From Campylorhamphus procurvoides (Eukaryota > Chordata > Aves > Passeriformes > Dendrocolaptidae): a DNA stretch of 64,000 nucleotides. Made by a program: the position numbers and the translations under genes. Shown piece after piece: positions 54,594 to 64,000 of the stretch (positions are counted from its first letter, which is position 1; every line of letters starts with the position of its first letter). Where the stretch lies: positions 829,028 to 893,027 of the forward strand of contig WBMV01003337.1 of assembly GCA_013396655.1 (NCBI GenBank), in the 5' to 3' direction. Under the pieces are notes generated by a model. That model saw only the letters and a list, made by a program, of their open reading frames with translations. It made no database searches and had not been told where the DNA came from.

Positions 54594-57500
54594 CTGATAA
54601 CAGCAAAAAGGAGATTTAAATTACATGTTAATCTAGAGTCATAAGGAAATACAGTTCCCTCTCTGATCACACAGTTGGCCATCATGTGACATCTTTCACT
54701 GTCTTTTTCTCCAACAAATAGCTGCTCTTGTAAAAGCATCATATTTCTTCCATAAAACAGGAAGCTAAAAAGTGTAAATAGTGCTTATCCTCTTTGGAAA
54801 TCACAATGTGTTGGAGCTGTATTCCAATATCACTCCAGCTTGCAGCCATAAAAGCACAATGGACTAGGACTGTAACTCATGCCTGTACTATCTCTGTCCT
54901 CTGCTCCTGCTGCAGCACGAGGAGTGGGGCCACGTCCTGGAAGAGGTTTTGATGGCTTTAGTCCCCCATTCGTTCCATAGTGTTCAAAGAGAGCTCAACA
55001 TACAGAAAGCAAGCCCACAGACCTAAACAAAGACAAGCTGCATGAGTAAATCATTAACTTCCTCAGATTAACCCATGATAAACATGAAAATCAAATAACT
55101 TAAACAGTGGCAAGTATGAATCAGTGATGCACATCCCCCAGGCCCTCTCCCCAAAAAAAGCCTGTAAAGATCATCCTCTATAACCATCCTATATAAGATA
55201 GTTTCTAGAGAAGCAAATGGTATTTCCTTAGCATACTGGACTCTGCCACCCTGCCTATACCACAGCAGGGAAGGCCCACCAGCACTGTATGTGAAAGAAG
55301 GATACAACCACTGGCTACGTTCAGCTTATTTACTGGAAAAGAAGTAGAATCAGGCCAATGCTGAGCACATTAGAAAAAATACCCTCCCTGGCAAGGTCCT
55401 CAGGACAGAGAGCTGGTCTGCCTGTGTAAAGTGCATGCTGGTAGCAGTGACATCCATGCATAGCAGCTTTCCACTCTATTTTTAATAAGGTGCTATGCAG
55501 CAATCCAGTTTTGCATAGTTGCAACTGATTTTTGCCAGATCAGCAGGCACACACTTCCTAGGGGCTGTTACTTCAACAAGGCAGTTTATTGACTTCAGAT
55601 GAAGTCACAATCCCAAGATATAATATAAGGAAGCCCTGGAGCTGCCTTGTCCAGGAGCTACATCCATCACAGCACAGAACAGCTGCAGGATCACTAGCAA
55701 ACCCCAGAACCACAGCAGCAAAAAGCTGAAGGTGGGTCTGAAGAGGCGAGGAGGCTGCCTACATCCTTGTGTCTTATGTTTGTGTTGCATGGAATGAAAA
55801 GTGGCAAAAGAACCACTTGGCACCACTCAGCCTCTTTGTGCAGCTGTACATTATAGATGTGCAGCAGTGACAGAACCATCTCCATCAATAACAACTTCAT
55901 GATAGAGCAGCTCAGTCACTGTTTCCATCAGCTTCTGCCCACTTGTACATTTAGCCAAAGTGGCTGATGATCTCCTCTGTATCAACACAGAGGTCCAATG
56001 TATTTTTCTCTTTGAATCACCATTCGACTCTGCTGATACAGTGATTAACTTCCCTGCAGTGTGTTTGACATTCACATGCCACAGAGATGACAATCAAGAG
56101 AAATGGAGGGGTAGCTGTGCTTTTTAAATCTGAATATTGCAATCAAACTTGGACAGTCAGCAGGTGCCTGCCTGTTATAATAAAGACCACAAAAAATACC
56201 AAAGCTAAGTGAATACAGATGAGTCTATTTCTGGATCCAAACCTGCTCACTACACGTCACATCTCTGAAAAAGCAGAGCCCTTTTTTGTCCATATTAGGT
56301 ATAAAATCCTTTCTAAAGACACTGAGTGATTATATCAAGCATGTGGGATTTTGGTTAAAATCATTGTGTCAAATCTGCAGGAATGCCGAAGCCATGCCAG
56401 GAGCCTTGGATAGCTCCCAGCCAAGAGCTGTCTCACTGAGTGCCAGTAAAAACATCACATTCCTGGGTCATCTATAAGACCAGAAACAATAACTGCTTAG
56501 TGCTTACTCCAAGATTCTTCTTTATGAAATATCATTGCTTTCAAATGTCTTAAAGGCTACATGTCTGTGAGAGCTGGGATTGTTCCCTCCTTGCATTCAT
56601 TGTGTAGGACATCCTTTTCTATTATTTCAGAGACTTTTTCCTGCCAATAGCACAGCCTCACAGATGTGTACACATCATCTGTAAGAGGTAGCAAGCAAAA
56701 GCCTCAGGCAGAGCCATACCAAGGGGCAGGATTTCTTAAATTTATAACACTGGCAACCCTTCACATAACCTCCCCTCTCAGCCATTAGTTTACACCTGAA
56801 AGATAGATCTAGAACACCTGCTCGCTGTGCTTTGGTTTGCTTCCTTCCCAGAAAAAAACACGTTGTATGGGATGCGTCCCTCCTGCCTGGACTCAGCTCT
56901 CTTCACTAGGGCACAGGGTCTGGCCAGCAGTACTGTTTAACCTTCTCTCTTCCCAAGAGAGCACTCTCAAGTTGCAGGATGTGCTCTACAAGGTTCTACA
57001 TGGCCTTAGGTTCATGTCCTCCATCTAAGGCTCACTCATGCACACAAAGAATAGGTCCAGTTCAGGAAAATGATATGGTAAAGTAGCATAGCTGAGAGGG
57101 ACCTGAGTGACTTCGCCGTGATGCACTGCACTCCTCCTGAAAGAAGGGGGATGTAGTTGATGATGTTTTGGTTTGGATTTGTTTTCAATTTGTTTTCATG
57201 GACTCCAGGATATTTTCAGCCCTAATCCAGTAATGAGTTTTGATGATAAGTAGACAGTTTCCCAAAAGGATGAACATAAACTGACAAGAACTTGGCTAGG
57301 AGGTGGAAAAGCTGCAATCTACATGTGGGCTAGTCCGTGGGTGGCTCAGCACAACCTTTTTTATAGTGAGTTTAATCTGAATTTTAGTGACAAAAGCCCA
57401 GTCTAAAATCTGCTTTGACAGAAGAAACAAGAGGCTTTTGCTCCAACAACTAAGTCTGCCAGTTTAACCTTTCAAATCACACCTTCCTGCCTCTGTGCTT

Positions 57501-60500
57501 GAAATCTAGGGGAGCCTTCAGAGGTTCTCCCAGTCTGGCATAACACTGAGAGCCTCTTGCACACTGCACATGACTGCTATCAAAGCAAAGCAGGCTGTCC
57601 CTGCAGTGGGCATACCTGCCAGCCATTCAGACACATAACTCAGGGGCTTGGGGCTTATAAGATACTGAAGAGGTTGTGGTATGTCAGGAAAGCTTCTGGT
57701 TTTACAGCCCCAGAAATAGCTGGGAAATGCCAGTATGTTGAATATCAGAGAAACCAAGGCAGCAGGGACCAAACACAACATTTTCCCTCCTGCACTTTTC
57801 CCAGCTTCTTCTATCTCTTGAAGATCCCCACTGTGTGGAGAGAAAAAGCAGCAAAACCAGAACTACCAAACAGCAAGAAAGAGAAAGATGCAGCACAATC
57901 CCACCTGTCATCTCTAAGAAGCAGGAACATGAAACTTCAGGACTGTGCTCCTTTCCCCTCAGAATGGGGCAGGACATCTTGTCCAAGATCTTCTAGATAA
58001 TTTCCCAGAGAGCATTATTAGGAAAACCAGAGGAAGCAGTAAGGGCTGCCCCAAGGCCAGGTGGAAAAGGACCATCATAAATGCACTGCAGCAGCTGAGT
58101 TGTTTGAAGGAAGCAGCCTTCACAAGGCACATATGCTAGGCAGCATATCCAGAAACAAAGGCGTTCCTTAATGGTGTCAGGAATCAGAACAATTCGAGAA
58201 CACTGGGAATCCAAAATGAACAGTCAGTCATCAGAACTGCTGCTATGGCAGCCCTTGATTCCTTGTTAGGGTCAAGCCAAATTCAGACCATGAGAAAACT
58301 GTGGGTGTTTTAAATCCAAAAGCTTCTCTTCTTGTTTTATGTGAAACATGAACTGTGAATGCCAGAGCACCCAATGTACACAGGGCTGTCAAAGGTGCCT
58401 AGAGGTAGGCAGGATGGAGGGAAGAAGGCAAGGAGAAGAAAAGGTTTTCCAGTGAGCTTTTTTCAGCCCCGTAAATGTTTTCCATCCTAAAAAGTTGCTT
58501 TCACAACTTGCCTTTTCCTGGGGCTGACAGGAGAACAAATTCCCTTCTCCTGACCCCAGCAAAAGCAGGATGAACTACTCCCACCTAACAGCTGGTTTTC
58601 ATGTCTTAGGATACACACTTCACATTAAGGCATATGTTCCTCCACTGACTCCTGGGGCTGGCTTGTCTTAGCCCACAAAAGTAGTGGAGAAGCAAATTTT
58701 ATGTGAGAGAGAAGAGAGGGGTAGGATGAAGCAGACACAGCAACGGTGCCCAAATCATCTTTGCTGCTGACATGTGCATTCACTAGAAAAGCTGTTGCAC
58801 AATTGCCTTGGAGGTATCAAGATGTAACTGGAAAACTTCATGCTATCTATGGAAGTGCAGATTGTCTGCTGTGGTACAATAGGTTACATTCCATCCTAAT
58901 CCTGTTCCAAAATGAAACAAAACAATATAAATACATTTAAAGGGGATACTGTGCAGGATTTGCAGTACAAACAAAACATAATTGTTACTGTATCCCTTGG
59001 GGTAATTTTGGCAGGGTTTTAGCACACATCCCCCCACAAAAAAAAGAGTTCTGGAAGAATCAGAAGGTAAAAAAGAAAAAGTGGAGCAGTTTGTTCACAT
59101 TGCAAGATGCCAAAGGAGAACAAGGCAGATAAGACGCAATTGTTTCCCAAACAATGGAATCTGCACACCACACTCCTCAGAAGACACAGATAGCCGTCCT
59201 CACAGGATCAGGCTGGCTGGCCCATCCAGCCATGGAGCCTGCTGATGAGACTGCCAAATGCTCCAGAAGGTGTGAGACACCTCTCGCTGGGTATTACAAG
59301 AGCCTTCACCAGGACAGCTGGGGAACATTTTCTGAGGAATTAGCCTCACAGTAGTTGGCTTGGCTTGAAGTGGAGCAGCTTATAAGAACTTTAGAGTTTT
59401 CTTACAGTTCTATATTACACAGTGTGGCCCCACCTTTCTCTTACATAATGTCTGCTAAAAACTGCATGTAGTTCCCAAATTATGGTTATTGCATTTGTCA
59501 GAACTTGCAGGTCAGGAAGGAGATGCTGTGGCCTTCTGGACATCAGAGCTGCCCTGACATAAGCTTCCAAAAACTGCTCAGGAAATTGGACACCAAAGTA
59601 CACCAATGTGCCTCTGGCATATAAAGAATGCCTGCAGGATTTACCTGCTCCTTGTTGCCTGTACAAACTCTGGATTTGCATATATAAAATCAGAAAGCAT
59701 GCCCATGTCTGTAAACAGATTCATCATACCGAGGAACACATCAGTGAGGCTGTTCCATCAGGTTATGCTTCCTTGTTATGCTCTGTGAGCACAGCTGAAC
59801 ATTGTGGAGAAGGCACTTCATGTAACAACCCCAATTCCACCATTTCTCCCAGAAGAACAGGAACAGGTTACAGGATCCAAATAACAGTAGATCTCTGCTA
59901 CTTTGCCATTTTCCCATGTAGAAGAAATATGGAGATGTTTTCTCTGCAGCTTCCAAAACCCTCGTTCTTTCTAAGACCCAGCCTGTGCCAGTTTTGCTCT
60001 CAGAAGGCTTGGCAGGATTTGCTCCAGAAAGGGCATTGGTATCACTCCTTTCTTTCCTCTGCTGGGTAGGGCGTACCAGTGAGAAAAGACATGTCAGCTC
60101 CTCTGTGCCAGGTTTTGGAATCCAGATTAAACATTCTGAATTAAGTGATCTCCCAGGGTGGCAGCAGCAGAATCTGCTTTATAACTGGCTTTAGAATTGT
60201 TAGATAGATTTAGCAAGACAGTACTTATTTTCCGTTTTTTTTTATTTTTAATTGACTTTTGCCATAGCAAATTGAGGATAAAAAACAATGCTGTCTCAAA
60301 ATACCATTACATAAAAGTGTGTACTATTGATTTAATTCTGTTCCTGGTATTTCCTACTATGCTAACCTATCTTTGGCACAAGCTGCTCTACTTTTATATT
60401 GTCTTTAATATAGGATGAATTTCACTGAGCCTTAAGTGAGTAAAAAAAGCCTATGTTGATGCTTCATTAGCAAACTGATTCAACACTCCTGTGTATAAAT

Positions 60501-62327
60501 ATTTTTTAATTGTGGCTGATTATTTCAGTCTCAACCTCATCCAAGATCAACTACTTTGTCTTTCACAAATATAAGCTCTATGCATGATTACAAATTTGCT
60601 AATATTCTCAGAAAGATAAAAGTCTTCAACCACCTTTACCTGGTAGAGTGAAAACATTCTATAATTTATTTGTAGCCAAAATTTTCTGAGGTTTTGTAAT
60701 TTTTTCCCAAATATATTTTATTATCCTCTTAAATGATAGCTCATAAAAAAGTAATTGAATTGTACTGTTGCCCTACATTTTGTTATGCTTATTTACAGCA
60801 GCAAGGATACCTTCTAGGTGGTTTCCTTGTTTACCCCTGAGTCATCCCCTGACCAGCCCTAGGATTTACTGCAACACAAGCCTTCAGTGACATTTCCTGC
60901 CCACACATAAACCTTGTTGTGGCCAATTCTGACATACCGTGTTACACAGAATGAGTCTCTCTGATGCTACCTATGGCAAATACCACCCCCAGAACTGATA
61001 AACAAGTTTTCTGTTATGTTAGTTTAAATGAAGCATCTTACAAATACAGGAACCACACACAGCAATACCTCCCAGACAGAGCATCTGCTGTCTGCACGAC
61101 AAGGAGCTTTGCCATGGACAGAGAGCAGGGTTAGGCATAGGCAGCATTGCAGGATGGAAGGTGCTGCTCTCTGATAGTGAGTTCCTCTCTCAACTAGAAG
61201 CCACTGAAAGCTACTAAAGGCAGTATTATTTATATTATATATATTTTACATATATATATTATACTGAAGGTATTCCCTACCTGAAAAGATGGGCAACCAT
61301 GCCAGAAAGAGAAGAAAGGGGGAAGTGCCAGTGTCCCTTTTCCTTCAACAGGGTGGACCTATTTACAAAGCTCCCATAGATACCAATTTTGTGCAGAGAG
61401 TAAGCTGAAGACTCCTGCAGCATCCAATATCCATATGAGCTCTCCAGCCAAAGGTAGGCAACTGTCATGGAGCCCTGGCTCCCCACTCAGTCACTCACAA
61501 ACAGCCCCAAACCTATCCAGGAGGTGATGAGCACAGGCCAGTGCAGGAACAACCAACTGCTTATGCTTTGCTGGCATCCAGTCAGGTCTGCAGGATGGCC
61601 ACTGAAATCTCTGTTTGCACTGTGTTTCAACTGCCTTAGCACATTGTGCAAGCCTTTGTGCAGTTTCCTCCCACCAACACACACACTGCCACATTCTCAG
61701 TTTTTCAAGTGTCCAGTGATTTTCCAGGCCATGAGACAAAACTGTTTGGTTGACTGACCACCCCTGGTCACAAGGACTGAAAAGGAGCCTCAGAAACCAG
61801 ACTTCCCACTGCTGACACCAGGTTGCTGCATGGTCCTGAGCAAAGGGTGATGGGGGTGCACTCTCCACCACTGCTGCCTTTCTACTTGCCAGGGTGGCTT
61901 ATTGACCTACAACACAGATCTGTGGCAGACTGATTAGGCAGTGCTGGCAGAGTCCTTTGCAGATGTGAGCAGCTGCCCAAAAGATAAACACTGCTCACAA
62001 ATGTTTAGAAATACCAGGTTTGCCTTTGTTTGCAGTGTTGTAGTATTTCTTATTCTGCTTGAAAGTACGTCGTAAAAAGAATTTAGAAATGAAGTGCTTA
62101 CACAACCAACTTTCCACACTCTTAGGAATTTCCTACAAGCCTTGGAATCTATTTGGTTGGAACGGCCATTACAAAATTTTGCTTCAGCTCCTTACATTTC
62201 CAAATTTCAGATTGCGAAAAACCTGCTTTCTTTTAAAGCCAAGAGAGACAGCCTCGAAGTTCAGAATATACTTATGGGATACTGTTTAACAGAATTCTGC
62301 ATTTTGAGGTGAAGGTGACCTACTTAC
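54594..62327 (-). other. DENND2B: DENND2B intron
   Basis: A 7734-nt phase-0 intron. It contains an AT-rich microsatellite at about 61226-61262. Open frames on both strands (for example 57557-58000, 59608-60069 and 61491-61871) show no recognisable family. Confidence 0.78.
61226..61262. repeat. AT-rich simple sequence
   Basis: Interrupted TA and ATT units in DENND2B intronic DNA. Confidence 0.75.
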
Positions 62328-62397
62328 CAACAGCCTCCTGCAATAGCCAAACCGTCGGCTCCCATCTTCCCCAGTCAGCATGAAAGAGAAGGTCTCA
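62328..62397 (-). CDS. DENND2B: DENND2B coding exon (uDENN), first in window
   Basis: A 70-nt exon whose first base T completes a Ser codon from an exon outside the window, followed by ETFSFMLTGEDGSRRFGYCR and RLL. The FxFxLT(G/D)...GYCRR pattern is the conserved end of the uDENN domain. The acceptor is TTCTAG and the donor GTAAGT. Confidence 0.97.
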
Positions 62398-62498
62398 CTA
62401 GAAGAAAGTAAATTGCCCATATCTTACTGTGAGAACTACAGCATAGCTGTAGTAGTTATGAGATAGATCACTTAGAAAGGGATGCTGCCTTATCCAGT

Positions 62499-62532
62499 GA
62501 GAGATTCTACCCTCCAGTGGGTAGAATCTCTC
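62499..62532. repeat. DENND2B: Perfect 14-bp inverted repeat, 6-nt loop
   Basis: Arms 62499-62512 and 62519-62532 are exactly complementary around TCCAGT. The stem forms in the DENND2B pre-mRNA 102 nt upstream of the 62397 acceptor. Confidence 0.92.
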
Positions 62533-63439
62533 TGCCCATCATTAGGACATACTCTGTGAAAACACTCCATCAGCAGTAGAGCAAAAATATCTGCTCAGTT
62601 GAGGACAGGCTAGCTGTCTTATTAGAAGAAGAGATGGATGCTGAATTCAGAAGGAGAACAAAAATCAGATTTTAAGGGCAGTCTTCAAATGCTCCTTTAC
62701 TTTTAGATAGATCCTGTCTTTGGACTGGGCTTTGCTCTTAAAGGGAGAACCTTATTTATTCTCTAAGAGGAACAATTTCTAATCCAGAAACAACACAGAT
62801 TTCCAAAATCCAGCTCATTTGGTATATCTGACTAGGATAAGTACCATTTGTGACAGAGCAGATAAAACAACAGTTTAAGGTTGTAATTACAACACAGGTA
62901 ATAGGATGGGTTTGTGAATTTGTGCCTGGGCTGAGAAGCATTCCTGACTGCTTTGCAAATTTAAAATGGCATTATATAAAACACTTCTTTGGGTTGGAAT
63001 GCCAGGGTTTATAGAATTACAGCTGTATATGGGAGAGAGATCTTGTTTCACAAACATGGGCTCGTGAAAGGGAACAGCAGCAGAAGAGGAGACATGATGA
63101 ATAGGCAGGGCTGTGGGCTTCCCATGCCAAAGTCACCCACACAGCTGTCTGCTTTTCATTCTCGGCGTTTTTAATAATTAACTGTGCAGGTGCTTCCACA
63201 TACTGAATAATGGAGCCAAGGAACACAGAATACAACATGATTATGTTGCATGTGCCATATGGAAGCAAATAAAATTCCGTACATATTCTTGGATACAGTA
63301 ATTCCTGCAGGTGAATGCTACTTCCCTGTCAGCATGGAAAGTCCCTCTAGACACACTCTGAACTGGTCTTACTTCATTTACGTGCTGCTCAGACCAAGCA
63401 TCTTAACAAACCATTTCATATTCCAACAGAATATGGGGA

Positions 63440-63948
63440 GACCCATCTGGAGTATCCAGATCTGGGATCCTCAGTACAATAAAGCCATGGACCCACTGGA
63501 GCAGGTCCAGAGGAGGAACACAAAAAACTATCAAAGCAATGGAATACCTACAAGGACAGGCTGAAATATTAGGGTTGTTTAGCCTGGAGGAAGCTTCCAG
63601 GGACACCTTATTGTGGCCTTTCAATACTTAAAAGGGGCTTCTAAGAAAGATGGGAACAGATCCATAGGGCCTGTAGCAATGGAACAAGGGGTGATGGTTT
63701 TAAACTGCATGCACGTAGATTCAGACTGGATAAAAGGAAGAAATGTTTTACAGTGAGGGTGGTAAAACACTGGAACAGATTGTCCAGAGAGGCTGTAGAT
63801 GTCCTATCCCTGGAAATGTTCAAGGTCAAGCTGGACAGGGCTCTGAGCAGCCTGATCTAGCTGAAGATATACCTAGTCATGGCTGAAAGGTTGGACTAGA
63901 TTACCTTTAAAGGTCCCTTGCAATTCAAACCATTCCATTATTCTATCT
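63440..63948 (+). mobile_element. CR1 LINE 3'-end fragment
   Basis: The segment has the end of the CR1 ORF2 (GTCCAGAGGAGG at 63507-63518, GGGTTGTTTAGCCTGGAGG, then ACACTGGAACAGATTG) and the 3' untranslated end TTGGACTAGATTACC (63892-63906), finishing at ATTATTCTATCTC near 63948. It lies antisense to DENND2B in its intron. It differs clearly from the CR1 at 12960, so it is a separate insertion from another subfamily. The left edge is approximate. Confidence 0.9.
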
Positions 63949-64000
63949 CTTCTGCCTATCCTTGTTACTTCTACACCTTTGGATCAACAGGTTCTGACAT

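Larger units (their letters stand above)
23635..64000 (-). other. DENND2B: DENND2B (ST5) gene, 3' part
   Basis: Ten coding exons in frame order from 62397 down to 24347 total 1132 nt. The first base completes a split Ser codon, and the other 1131 nt give 376 residues plus stop. The series includes FSFMLTGEDGSRRFGYCRR, KTIKVKTFLPGAGNE, ELRRPMDSRLEHVDFECLF, ALLYPFSWQHTFIPVLP and NKMKFLHKKN, matching the C-terminal DENN module of DENND2B. The protein is a guanine nucleotide exchange factor, reported for Rab13 and Rab10, acting in membrane traffic; ST5 is the older name. The N-terminal disordered region and the first DENN exons lie beyond 64000, as does the promoter of the long form. DENND2A, C and D are paralogues; the SDSDSDDECNTLNGL region and the RPL27A/TRIM66 neighbours favour DENND2B. 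All junctions are GT-AG. Confidence 0.96.
62398..64000 (-). other. DENND2B: DENND2B intron, partial
   Basis: The intron continues past the window edge. It holds a perfect 14-bp hairpin about 100 nt upstream of the exon acceptor and a CR1 3' end. No upstream exon was found before 64000. Confidence 0.8.

Noticed and set aside
54512..54742. 76-codon minus-strand open frame
   Set aside because: It overlaps the real DENND2B exon at 54516-54593 in the wrong frame. The exon frame gives PEVYCVISRLGCF.
57557..58000. 147-codon plus-strand open frame
   Set aside because: No similarity recognised, no splice context and no compositional difference from the intron around it; expected by chance in 64 kb.
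59608..60069. 153-codon plus-strand open frame
   Set aside because: Cysteine- and serine-rich random-looking translation in a DENND2B intron, with no domain or conserved pattern.
61491..61871. 126-codon minus-strand open frame, considered as a retroviral or nested-gene fragment
   Set aside because: No motif typical of gag, pol or env and no LTR nearby; overlapping frames on the other strand are equally open.

Overview
The window is ordinary vertebrate nuclear DNA, almost certainly from a bird. The coding parts are GT-AG spliced exons, and the interspersed repeats are 5'-truncated CR1 LINEs whose 3' ends carry the ATTCTATG-like tail typical of avian CR1. No bacterial operon, CRISPR array, phage or intact virus is present. 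The species cannot be told from the sequence.

Three genes are supported, all on the minus strand, so transcription runs from high to low coordinates. (1) 305-11224: the first two coding exons found for TRIM66, encoding an intact RING finger; the rest of the gene lies below position 1. (2) 18570-21562: a complete RPL27A gene (ribosomal protein uL15). It has five coding exons totalling 447 nt, i.e. 148 codons plus stop, a CpG-rich promoter with a TOP start and CGCG elements, a very short 3' UTR, and two paralogous H/ACA snoRNAs (SNORA3 family) in introns 3 and 4. (3) About 23640-62397: the last ten coding exons of DENND2B (ST5), 1132 nt, covering the end of the uDENN, the cDENN and the dDENN regions of a Rab GEF, followed by a 3' UTR of about 0.7 kb. 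Its upstream exons lie beyond position 64000.

Mobile elements are few: a long, decayed CR1 at about 12960-15330 (with an internal duplication joined at a single N), a CR1 3' end at 21838-21953 beside the RPL27A CpG island, and a CR1 3' end at about 63440-63948. Everything else is intron or intergenic DNA, including one DENND2B intron of 19.1 kb, with short microsatellites and a few inverted repeats.

Neighbouring genes of this identity (TRIM66, RPL27A, DENND2B/ST5) are known together on human 11p15.4, so this is a conserved synteny block. I found no novel multi-gene system. The points most worth checking are the snoRNA pair, the orientation of RPL27A relative to human, the CR1 duplication at the N, two strong intronic hairpins, and a palindromic poly(A) signal.
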